Positions 1 to 4,587 of a DNA stretch of 5,532 nt are shown in pieces (position 1 is the stretch's first letter; the number at the start of each line of letters is the position of its first letter). Under the pieces are notes generated by a model. The model saw only the letters and a program-made list of their open reading frames with translations. It was not told where the DNA came from and made no database searches. The translations under genes were made by a program, and so were the position numbers. The stretch comes from Aquiluna sp. GTDB lineage: Bacteria > Actinomycetota > Actinomycetes > Actinomycetales > Microbacteriaceae. Where the stretch lies: the NCBI GenBank assembly GCA_016780945.1, contig JADHKY010000077.1, positions 1 through 5,532 of the forward strand. The letters run 5' to 3'.

Positions 1-256
1 GGAGAGTCTTCTCCGCGATTGCCTCGCGCATTTCCGGGAGGCCGACAGCTGGTGTGTAGCGGTGGTTCTTTGGGTCACTGACTGCCCTGAGGGCTGCCTC
101 GACTATGTTTTGGGGAGTCTCGAAGTCCGGTTCTCCTGCGGCATAAGAAATTACGGGCCTGCCCTGGGCTTTTAGAGCCTTGGCTTTGCTGTCAACCTTG
201 AGGGTCGCACTTTCCGCAATAGCGAGCATTTTCTTAGAGATTCGAGAGCTAGACAT
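1..256 (-). CDS. PLP-dependent class I aminotransferase, aspartate aminotransferase type (partial, N-terminal part only)
   Basis: Enzymes of this fold-type I family transfer amino groups between amino acids such as aspartate and 2-oxo acids in the cytoplasm, using pyridoxal phosphate. The 85 codons in the window begin MSSSRISKKMLAIAESATLK. They contain the typical N-terminal segment AGEPDFETP (about residues 40-48) and the HRYTPAVGLPEMREAI stretch (about residues 68-83), both conserved in actinobacterial AspC-like proteins. The catalytic lysine and the rest of the protein lie beyond position 1, so substrate specificity cannot be judged. The start is uncertain. ATG at 256-254 fits the usual family N-terminus but has no good Shine-Dalgarno. 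A second in-frame ATG at 286-284 would add ten residues (MGRNPSILKS) and also lacks one. The gene is divergent from tRNA-Trp-secE, an arrangement I recall as common in Microbacteriaceae. Confidence 0.88.
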   Translation of the reverse strand, partial: MSSSRISKKMLAIAESATLKVDSKAKALKAQGRPVISYAAGEPDFETPQNIVEAALRAVSDPKNHRYTPAVGLPEMREAIAEKTL

Positions 257-284
257 GCTCTTCAGAATACTTGGGTTTCTCCCC

Positions 285-314
285 ATCACAGCGGGGAATT
301 CGCCGTTGCATCAA
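285..314 (-). promoter_or_regulatory. Tentative promoter of the aminotransferase gene
   Basis: On the minus strand, TTGATG (314-309) and TGTGAT (290-285) are separated by 18 bp. They resemble -35 and -10 hexamers at 5/6 and 4/6 positions. A transcript would start near 278, upstream of the ATG at 256 but downstream of the alternative ATG at 286. If real, that would favour the shorter protein. The match is weak and could be chance. Confidence 0.22.
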
Positions 315-338
315 AGTCAAAAGGGCCCTAGACTTTGA
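311..338. repeat. 8-bp perfect inverted repeat with 12-bp spacer, overlapping a -35-like hexamer
   Basis: TCAAAGTC (311-318) is the exact reverse complement of GACTTTGA (331-338). The spacer contains the palindrome GGGCCC (323-328). The right arm runs into the TTGACA at 335-340, and the left arm contributes to a TTGATG on the minus strand. A protein bound here could therefore affect both divergent transcription units. Whether it is an operator or an incidental repeat cannot be decided from sequence. Confidence 0.5.
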
Positions 339-366
339 CAAGTTGACATCTGCCAAAAACTAATCT
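335..366 (+). promoter_or_regulatory. Tentative promoter for tRNA-Trp and secE-nusG-rplK-rplA
   Basis: Two perfect -35 hexamers TTGACA occur 8 bp apart at 335-340 and 343-348. The best TAnnnT-type -10 nearby is TAATCT at 361-366, which lies 20 bp from the first hexamer (long) and 12 bp from the second (too short). The duplicated consensus -35 in the right intergenic region supports a promoter here, but the exact -10 and start site are not resolved. Confidence 0.35.
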
Positions 367-381
367 GGCGAAAATCATAAA

Positions 382-398
382 TCTAGATTCAATCTAGA
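382..398. repeat. 17-bp perfect palindrome, operator-like
   Basis: TCTAGATT-C-AATCTAGA is a perfect inverted repeat of 8-bp arms around a single central base (390). It also contains two TCTAGA sites exactly 11 bp apart, about one helical turn. It sits 73 bp upstream of the tRNA-Trp 5' end, just downstream of the -35-like hexamers. This geometry is typical of a site for a dimeric DNA-binding protein. The cognate regulator is unknown. Confidence 0.55.
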
Positions 399-425
399 AG
401 TGTGTCTTTCTCAGGTGGCTCTTGA

Positions 426-452
426 AACCAAGCCTTGGGCCTGTTCTTGGTT
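426..452 (+). repeat. 7-bp inverted repeat in the presumed 5' leader of tRNA-Trp
   Basis: AACCAAG (426-432) pairs with CTTGGTT (446-452) around a 13-nt loop. A smaller competing pairing, CTTG (421-424) with CAAG (429-432), is also possible. If transcription starts upstream, this would be a stem-loop ending 18 nt before the mature tRNA 5' end, where RNase P cuts. There is no T-tract, so it is not a conventional terminator. Confidence 0.35.
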
Positions 453-470
453 GATGGCGATGGCAACTTT

Positions 471-543
471 AGGGCGGTAGTTCAATTGGTAGAGCAGCGG
501 TCTCCAAAACCGCAAGTTGCAGGTTCGAGTCCTGTCCGCCCTG
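471..543 (+). tRNA. trpT: tRNA-Trp (anticodon CCA)
   Basis: A full cloverleaf folds over 73 nt. The acceptor stem is AGGGCGG (471-477) with CCGCCCT (536-542), with discriminator G543. The D-stem is GTTC/GAGC (480-483, 492-495). The anticodon stem is GCGGT/ACCGC (497-501, 509-513) around loop CTCCAAA, with anticodon CCA at 504-506. The T-stem is GCAGG/CCTGT (519-523, 531-535) around TTCGAGT. The CCA tail is not encoded (the next bases are CGA), so it must be added by the CCA-adding enzyme. Only 23 bp separate it from secE, so the two are probably transcribed together and separated by tRNA processing. Confidence 0.97.
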
Positions 544-566
544 CGAAACACTAGGAAGGTAACCAA

Positions 567-830
567 GTGGCAGAAGAGAACGAGAAGGCTTCGGAAGATC
601 TGGTCGAAAAGGCCAAAGCTGATGCCGAGAAAGCTCGCAACCCGATTCAGCGCGCTGCGCTATTTATCAGGCAGGTGCTTGCAGAGCTTGGCAAGGTAAC
701 CAAGCCGACCCGCCAGGAGCTGGTCAAGTTCACCGGCGTAGTGCTGGCATTCGTGGCCGTGGTCATGGTGATCATCTCTGCCCTGGACTGGGTGTTCCTA
801 AACGTAGTGACTTTTGTTTTCGCAGATTAG
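567..830 (+). CDS. secE: Preprotein translocase subunit SecE
   Basis: SecE is the small membrane subunit that clamps SecY in the SecYEG channel, through which unfolded preproteins cross the cytoplasmic membrane. The 87-aa product has the single-helix form usual for actinobacteria. It comprises a charged, lysine/glutamate-rich cytoplasmic N-terminus (residues 1-27), the conserved amphipathic segment FIRQVLAELGKVTKPTRQEL (33-52), and one hydrophobic transmembrane segment (about 55-83). The start is GTG, preceded by a strong Shine-Dalgarno AGGAAGG at 553-559 with a 7-nt spacer. It lies 23 bp after tRNA-Trp and 14 bp before nusG, an order conserved across bacteria. Length and motif are normal, so identification is secure. 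Confidence 0.96.
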   Translation: MAEENEKASEDLVEKAKADAEKARNPIQRAALFIRQVLAELGKVTKPTRQELVKFTGVVLAFVAVVMVIISALDWVFLNVVTFVFAD

Positions 831-844
831 TTAGAGGTAGTTAG

Positions 845-1765
845 TTGTCAGATTTGAATTTCAGTGACTCTGGTGTCGACCAGGCCGATGCACCAGCTGA
901 GGCCGTCGAGACCCCAGAGGCGCCAGAGACCCTAGAGGTTACCGAGACTGTCGAGCCAGCTGAGGCAGTTGACGCAGGTGAGCCGGTGGAGATTGGCGAG
1001 CCTGCGGTCGATGAGAATGTTGACCTTGATGCCACCGACCTGGCTCAGGCCGAGAGCGAGCAAGAGCACGAGATGGACGGCTTCCAAATCGAGGAGCCAG
1101 CGGTTGCAGCCGAGCCAGAGGTCGAGCAAGAGGACCCATACCGTAAGTTCCGTGAGGAGCTTCGCACTCAGCCAGGCAAGTGGTACGTAATCCACTCCTA
1201 TGCAGGCTACGAGCGCAGGGTCAAGCAGAACATCGAGGTTCGTAAGGCATCACTTGCAGGTGGCGACGAAGTTTTCCAGGTCGAGGTCCCAATGGAAGAG
1301 ACCATTGAAATCAAGAACGGCCAGCGCAAGCTGGTGACCAAGGTTCGCGTCCCCGGCTACGTTCTGGTTCGCATGGACATGACCGAGGACAGCTGGGCAC
1401 TTGTTCGTCACACCCCAGCCGTAACCGGATTCGTTGGCAACTCCCAGCACCCAACCCCGCTTCGTCCAAACGAGGCCTTTGAGATGCTGAAGCCACTTTT
1501 CACCCCAGAGGAGACCGAAGAGGTTGCAGCCGCCAAGGCAGCTGGCACCTTCACAGGCGGCAAGGCAAAGAGCAAGGCTGTGCCGATGACTATCGACTTC
1601 CAGGTTGGCGAGAGCATCCTTATCAAGGATGGTTCGTTTGCAGGCCTCCCTGGCACAATCTCGGAGATCAAGCCCGAATCGGGCAAGGTCACCGTACTGG
1701 TTTCGCTCTTCGAGCGAGAGACTCCAGTTGAGCTGTCCTTTGACCAGGTCGGCCCACTGAACTAA
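845..1765 (+). CDS. nusG: Transcription termination/antitermination protein NusG, with long acidic N-terminal extension
   Basis: NusG binds RNA polymerase, modulates elongation and pausing, and links it to Rho or to the ribosome. The 306-aa product has three parts. Residues 1-110 are very acidic and rich in Glu, Ala, Val and Pro, probably disordered. The NGN domain (about 112-217) includes KWYVIHSYAGYERRVKQNI and the VPGYVLVRM core. After a linker (218-249, Ala/Lys/Thr-rich) comes the C-terminal KOW domain (251-306) with VGESILIKDGSFAGLPGTI. The start is TTG at 845, because a TAG immediately upstream closes the frame and AGAGG (833-837) lies 7 nt before it. The first ATG is only at residue 77. 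E. coli NusG is about 180 aa. The extra length comes from the acidic extension, seen in many actinobacterial NusG proteins, and the linker. The gene lies between secE and rplK, as expected. Confidence 0.96.
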   Translation: MSDLNFSDSGVDQADAPAEAVETPEAPETLEVTETVEPAEAVDAGEPVEIGEPAVDENVDLDATDLAQAESEQEHEMDGFQIEEPAVAAEPEVEQEDPYRKFREELRTQPGKWYVIHSYAGYERRVKQNIEVRKASLAGGDEVFQVEVPMEETIEIKNGQRKLVTKVRVPGYVLVRMDMTEDSWALVRHTPAVTGFVGNSQHPTPLRPNEAFEMLKPLFTPEETEEVAAAKAAGTFTGGKAKSKAVPMTIDFQVGESILIKDGSFAGLPGTISEIKPESGKVTVLVSLFERETPVELSFDQVGPLN

Positions 1766-1777
1766 GGAAAGAAGAAA

Positions 1778-2209
1778 ATGGCACCGAAGAAAAAAGCTGT
1801 CGGACTGATCAAGCTTCAGATCCAGGCGGGCGCTGCTAACCCAGCACCTCCAATTGGACCTGCTCTAGGTCAGCACGGCGTGAACATCATGGAGTTCTGC
1901 ACTGCCTACAACAATGCCACCGCTGACCAGCGGGGCAACGTTGTCCCAGTGGAGATCACCGTCTATGAAGACCGTAGTTTCGACTTCGTCCTAAAGACCC
2001 CACCAGCTGCTGAGCTAATCAAGAAGGCAGCCGGAGTCAAGAAGGGTAGTGCTACCCCTCACACGGACAAGGTCGCACACCTAACCAAGCAGCAGGTCGA
2101 GACCATTGCTGAGGCCAAGATGAAGGACCTCAACGCAAATGATCTTGAAGGTGCTGCAAAAATCATCGCCGGAACCGCCCGCTCAATGGGCATCACCGTC
2201 GACAAGTAA
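1778..2209 (+). CDS. rplK: 50S ribosomal protein L11
   Basis: L11 binds the GTPase-associated centre of 23S rRNA at the base of the L7/L12 stalk, and contributes to elongation-factor function and the stringent response. The 143-aa product has normal length. The N-terminal domain contains the proline-rich linker NPAPPIGPALGQHGVNIMEF (about 21-40). The C-terminal RNA-binding domain ends with LEGAAKIIAGTARSMGI (about 123-139), matching the family signature region. The ATG start is supported by AAGGAAAG at 1764-1771, whose first two bases overlap the nusG stop codon, suggesting translational coupling. Only 12 bp separate it from nusG, and no room exists for a separate L1-binding leader upstream. 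Confidence 0.97.
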   Translation: MAPKKKAVGLIKLQIQAGAANPAPPIGPALGQHGVNIMEFCTAYNNATADQRGNVVPVEITVYEDRSFDFVLKTPPAAELIKKAAGVKKGSATPHTDKVAHLTKQQVETIAEAKMKDLNANDLEGAAKIIAGTARSMGITVDK

Positions 2210-2224
2210 AACCCCGATAAAGCT

Positions 2225-2256
2225 CGTGGGAGGGGTCAGCTTCCCCACCAACCACG
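2225..2256 (+). promoter_or_regulatory. Probable L1-binding autoregulatory RNA element in the rplK-rplA gap
   Basis: An outer stem CGTGG (2225-2229) with CCACG (2252-2256) encloses an asymmetric internal loop and an inner stem GGGG (2232-2235) with CCCC (2243-2246), loop TCAGCTT. The 5' strand GTGGGAGG and the 3' strand ACCAC match the L1-binding helix of 23S rRNA, where E. coli has GUGGGAGG and ACCAC at the corresponding places. L1 is a known translational repressor of its own operon through such mimicry. The element ends 26 nt before the rplA start codon, well placed to control rplA translation. It could instead act only as a processing or attenuation hairpin. Confidence 0.68.
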
Positions 2257-2282
2257 GACTGTGACCGAAAAGGAAAAGCAGA

Positions 2283-2972
2283 ATGGCAAAGCGCTCAAAG
2301 GCATATCTAGATGCCGCAAAGAAAATCGTAGAGGGACGTTTTTACTCCTCAGCGGAGGCAGCAGGACTAGCTGTTGAGACCGCCGGAGCAAAGAAGAACT
2401 CAACCGTAGAGGTTGCCCTCAAGCTTGGGGTTGACCCAAGAAAAGCCGACCAGATGATTCGTGGCACGGTTTCCCTTCCTCACGGAACTGGCAAGACCGC
2501 CAAGGTAATTGTGTTTGCTACAGGTGCCGCAGCAGACGCAGCCCGGGCAGCCGGAGCCGACGAGGTTGGAGATGACGACCTCATCGCAAAGGTAGAGGCC
2601 GGTTGGACCGACTTCGACTCGGCAGTTGCAACCCCAGACCTAATGGGCAAGGTTGGACGCCTGGGTAAGGTTCTAGGTCCTCGTAACCTAATGCCAAACC
2701 CAAAGACCGGAACTGTCACGATGGACACCGCCAAGGCAGTCACCGACATCAAGGGCGGAAAGATTGAGTTCCGCATCGACAAGCAGTCAAACCTTCACTT
2801 CATTGTTGGCAAGGCAAGCTTCTCTGCGGATCAGCTAACAGACAACCTGAATGCTGCGATGGATGAGGTTGTAAGGCTCAAGCCTTCGACCTCTAAGGGC
2901 AACTACATCCAGAAGGGTGCTGTCTCGACCACCTTCGGTCCTGGCATCCCGCTAGACGTCTCGGTTTACTAA
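2283..2972 (+). CDS. rplA: 50S ribosomal protein L1
   Basis: L1 forms the mobile stalk of the large subunit next to the E site, helps release deacylated tRNA, and can repress its own mRNA. The 229-aa product is full length. It shows the N-terminal helix (AKRSKAYLDAAKKI), the segment VALKLGVDPRKADQMIRGTV (about 44-63) and the family signature KVLGPRNLMPNPKTGTVT (about 129-146). Residue 135 is Asn in GPRNLMPNP where E. coli and many actinobacteria have Gly, a mild variant. The ATG start follows AAGGA (2270-2274) by 8 nt. A 73-bp gap carrying the putative L1-binding RNA separates it from rplK. Its last 21 bp overlap the 3' end of the convergent nuclease gene, and no terminator lies between the two stop codons. 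Confidence 0.97.
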   Translation: MAKRSKAYLDAAKKIVEGRFYSSAEAAGLAVETAGAKKNSTVEVALKLGVDPRKADQMIRGTVSLPHGTGKTAKVIVFATGAAADAARAAGADEVGDDDLIAKVEAGWTDFDSAVATPDLMGKVGRLGKVLGPRNLMPNPKTGTVTMDTAKAVTDIKGGKIEFRIDKQSNLHFIVGKASFSADQLTDNLNAAMDEVVRLKPSTSKGNYIQKGAVSTTFGPGIPLDVSVY

Positions 2973-4538
2973 AGATCTAAGCCACCTCGTAAGCGCCAGC
3001 GTGCTTGCACAATCATCTTGGTTGTATGCAATCACCTGGCGCTTTAGGTTTTCTGCGGCTGCTTTGTCGGTTTCGAGTGCAGAGAGATACTGGTCGTAGT
3101 GCTCCATTGAGCCCATGGCCTCTTTGACGTCTGAGGCCCTATCGAAGCTGTAGTAGTTCTCGAGTTTTTTAATGCTGTAGCTCTCTTGAGAGATCATGAT
3201 CGAGGCCTTGACTAGTTTGTAGAGGTCAACGAACACACCTTTATCTATTAGCTCATTCACCTCATGCTGATAGCAGCCGTAGCGCTCCGCAAGCTTTTTC
3301 AGGGCAGCCTGCTCGTAGTTTGCGTAGTGATAGACCTTGGCATCTGGATACTGCTGCAGGCGGTTCATCAGCTCATGCATGAACCTCTCAAATACCTCGC
3401 GTTCTTCTTCTCGCGTGTCCGCCCAGTCCGCGTGAAACTTTTCGCCGTCAGCAATTGAGGTGTAGCCAAAGAGATACTCGAGCCCTCCAGGTTCTCCAAA
3501 GAAGGTGAAGCCCTCCAGATCAAAAAAGATGTCTCCAGGATTCTCTGCCGGCAGCTTATTTAGCTCCGCAGGATTTATGACCTCAACAATGTGTTCACCG
3601 GTGTCGTAGGTGTGCTGCTGAAGCCTTGCCTGGCGAGCAAGCTTTTGCACCTGCTCATTTGAGAGCTTGTCGGTGGGCTCTTCGCGGGGTGCCAGTTGAG
3701 CCAGAGTCTTGACGCCACTGCGATGGAGCGACTCGATCTGGGGCCTGGTGATTCCGGCAACAAGCTGCAGGTGATTGTTCTGGCGCCTTTCGTGCTCGCA
3801 GAGCTCCGGGTATTCGCAGATGTCGCAGTAGCTCGAGGCGTCACAGATCAGCTCGCCAATATCTTCGACTCGCTGTGGATCCTCATCGATAAAGCTAAAT
3901 ACCTTCTTGAGGTAGCTGTTGCGCTCTTGAACCATCTGGGCAATTAGCGGTTCTGCGGCAAAGGCCGCAAGCTCCCTGGAACCAAGAATCAAGCCGTGAT
4001 TCTGCTCGGCCGCGTAGCCGAGTTCCTTGAGGACATCTGCATAGAGCCCGACCTGGGTCTGATACTCGGGTTTGGGGGAAGAGGAAAGCTTGGCATCCCA
4101 GGCGGTGTAGCCACCAGACCAGCCGTCCACCTGATGCGCACTCAAGCCGCCCTCTGTGAACTCAAACCGGTAGTCGCTGCGCAGGAGGAAGTCGGGTCTT
4201 CCGGAAAAGGCCATGGCCCCGGAGCCTCCCTGCAGCACACCCTGGTAGATAACGGGGACACCCTCGTTCATCAGCTCCAAGGTTGCATCCATGGTTCTGT
4301 CTAGGGGCATTTTTATTTTTTCGCCTAGGTTTTCAATGAGCTCGTGCTCGAGAGCCTCTTCAAATCTCATGCCGTAGCGGATAGCTAAGTTATCTGGCCT
4401 CACATAGAACTGGTCAATGAGCTCCTTGAGACCGCTCACCCCAAGTTCTCTTGCCGTTGAAACCCTCACGCAGTGGGAGCACTTTGCCCGCATTAGGTCT
4501 CTGGAGTCAAAGCTCCAGTGCTGGCCACGCTTTTTCAC
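2952..4538 (-). CDS. TM0106-family RecB/Cas4-like nuclease with DEDD exonuclease-like domain (stand-alone form)
   Basis: The product is 528 aa; its cellular role is not established. The N-terminal half looks like a PD-(D/E)XK nuclease of the RecB/Cas4 type: G56 with E60/E64/H65, then GRPD (D116), WDAK (D148, K150) and QVGLY (Q162, Y166). Cysteines at 20/23 and CDICEYPELC (238, 241, 247; CX2CX5C) fit the iron-sulphur cluster of Cas4 and AddB. Residues about 263-283 resemble a helix-hairpin-helix. The C-terminal half resembles a DEDD/RNase H-fold exonuclease: FFDLEGF (D340, E342), HYANYE (404-409), FVDLY (D438), YNQDDC (D508/D509). Many actinobacterial homologues continue into a helicase; this one stops after the exonuclease-like domain. 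The start is GTG at 4538-4536, because TAG closes the frame two codons upstream. No clear Shine-Dalgarno is visible. It lies 49 bp downstream of the kinase gene. Confidence 0.85.
   Translation of the reverse strand: MKKRGQHWSFDSRDLMRAKCSHCVRVSTARELGVSGLKELIDQFYVRPDNLAIRYGMRFEEALEHELIENLGEKIKMPLDRTMDATLELMNEGVPVIYQGVLQGGSGAMAFSGRPDFLLRSDYRFEFTEGGLSAHQVDGWSGGYTAWDAKLSSSPKPEYQTQVGLYADVLKELGYAAEQNHGLILGSRELAAFAAEPLIAQMVQERNSYLKKVFSFIDEDPQRVEDIGELICDASSYCDICEYPELCEHERRQNNHLQLVAGITRPQIESLHRSGVKTLAQLAPREEPTDKLSNEQVQKLARQARLQQHTYDTGEHIVEVINPAELNKLPAENPGDIFFDLEGFTFFGEPGGLEYLFGYTSIADGEKFHADWADTREEEREVFERFMHELMNRLQQYPDAKVYHYANYEQAALKKLAERYGCYQHEVNELIDKGVFVDLYKLVKASIMISQESYSIKKLENYYSFDRASDVKEAMGSMEHYDQYLSALETDKAAAENLKRQVIAYNQDDCASTLALTRWLRSLVNRDV
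2991..3044 (+). terminator. Possible terminator/stem-loop for the ribosomal operon, inside the nuclease coding region
   Basis: AAGCGCCAG (2991-2999) pairs perfectly with CTGGCGCTT (3036-3044), beginning 19 nt after the rplA stop codon. Within the loop, TTGCA (3005-3009) can pair with TGCAA (3027-3031), giving a nested stem. The following sequence TTAGGTTTTC is only weakly U-rich. A 9-bp repeat at this spacing is not very improbable in a window this size, so the terminator role rests mainly on its position. Confidence 0.33.
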
Positions 4539-4545
4539 TTTCTAA

Positions 4546-4559
4546 GACTCGCATGAGTC
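4546..4559 (-). other. Small hairpin between the kinase and nuclease genes, just before the nuclease start
   Basis: GACTC-(4 nt)-GAGTC forms a perfect 5-bp stem at 4546-4559, ending 7 nt upstream of the nuclease GTG. It occupies the place where a Shine-Dalgarno would be expected. It may reduce translation or weakly attenuate read-through from the kinase gene. The stem is short and no T-tract follows on the minus strand, so it is not a convincing terminator. Confidence 0.3.
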
Positions 4560-4587
4560 GGTGACAATGTTGCCTATTTGGCTGCCA

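Larger units (their letters stand above)
257..470. other. Divergent intergenic regulatory region between the aminotransferase gene and tRNA-Trp/secE
   Basis: No open reading frame is supported here. The stretch is more AT-rich than the flanking genes. It holds two overlapping-spaced TTGACA hexamers on the plus strand and three perfect inverted repeats (311-338, 382-398, 426-452), described separately. It must carry the promoter for tRNA-Trp and probably for the secE-nusG-rplK-rplA operon, and on the other strand the promoter of the aminotransferase gene. No hexamer pair with ideal spacing was found for either direction. Confidence 0.7.

Noticed and set aside
421..470. Trp-codon attenuator or T-box leader before tRNA-Trp/secE
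   Set aside because: No leader peptide with Trp codons, no T-box-like sequence and no terminator with a T-tract could be found.
517..699. 60-codon plus-strand frame spanning the tRNA 3' part and secE start
   Set aside because: It begins inside the tRNA and runs out of frame through secE; the Arg/Lys-rich product is a frame-shadow.
841..1195. Minus-strand open frames opposite the nusG 5' region
   Set aside because: They arise from the repetitive GAG/GCC/GTC-rich codons of the acidic NusG extension; their products are Ser/Ala/Thr- or Leu-rich low-complexity shadows.
2480..2782. 100-codon minus-strand frame opposite rplA
   Set aside because: Shadow of a conserved ribosomal protein gene with no start signal or family resemblance.
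3996..4304. 102-codon plus-strand frame opposite the nuclease gene
   Set aside because: Antisense to conserved nuclease motifs (RPDFLL, WDAK); no independent evidence of coding.
2952..4538. Possibility that the Cas4-like nuclease belongs to a CRISPR-Cas locus
   Set aside because: No repeat-spacer array or other cas gene is visible, and the C-terminal exonuclease-like domain fits the TM0106 family instead of CRISPR Cas4.
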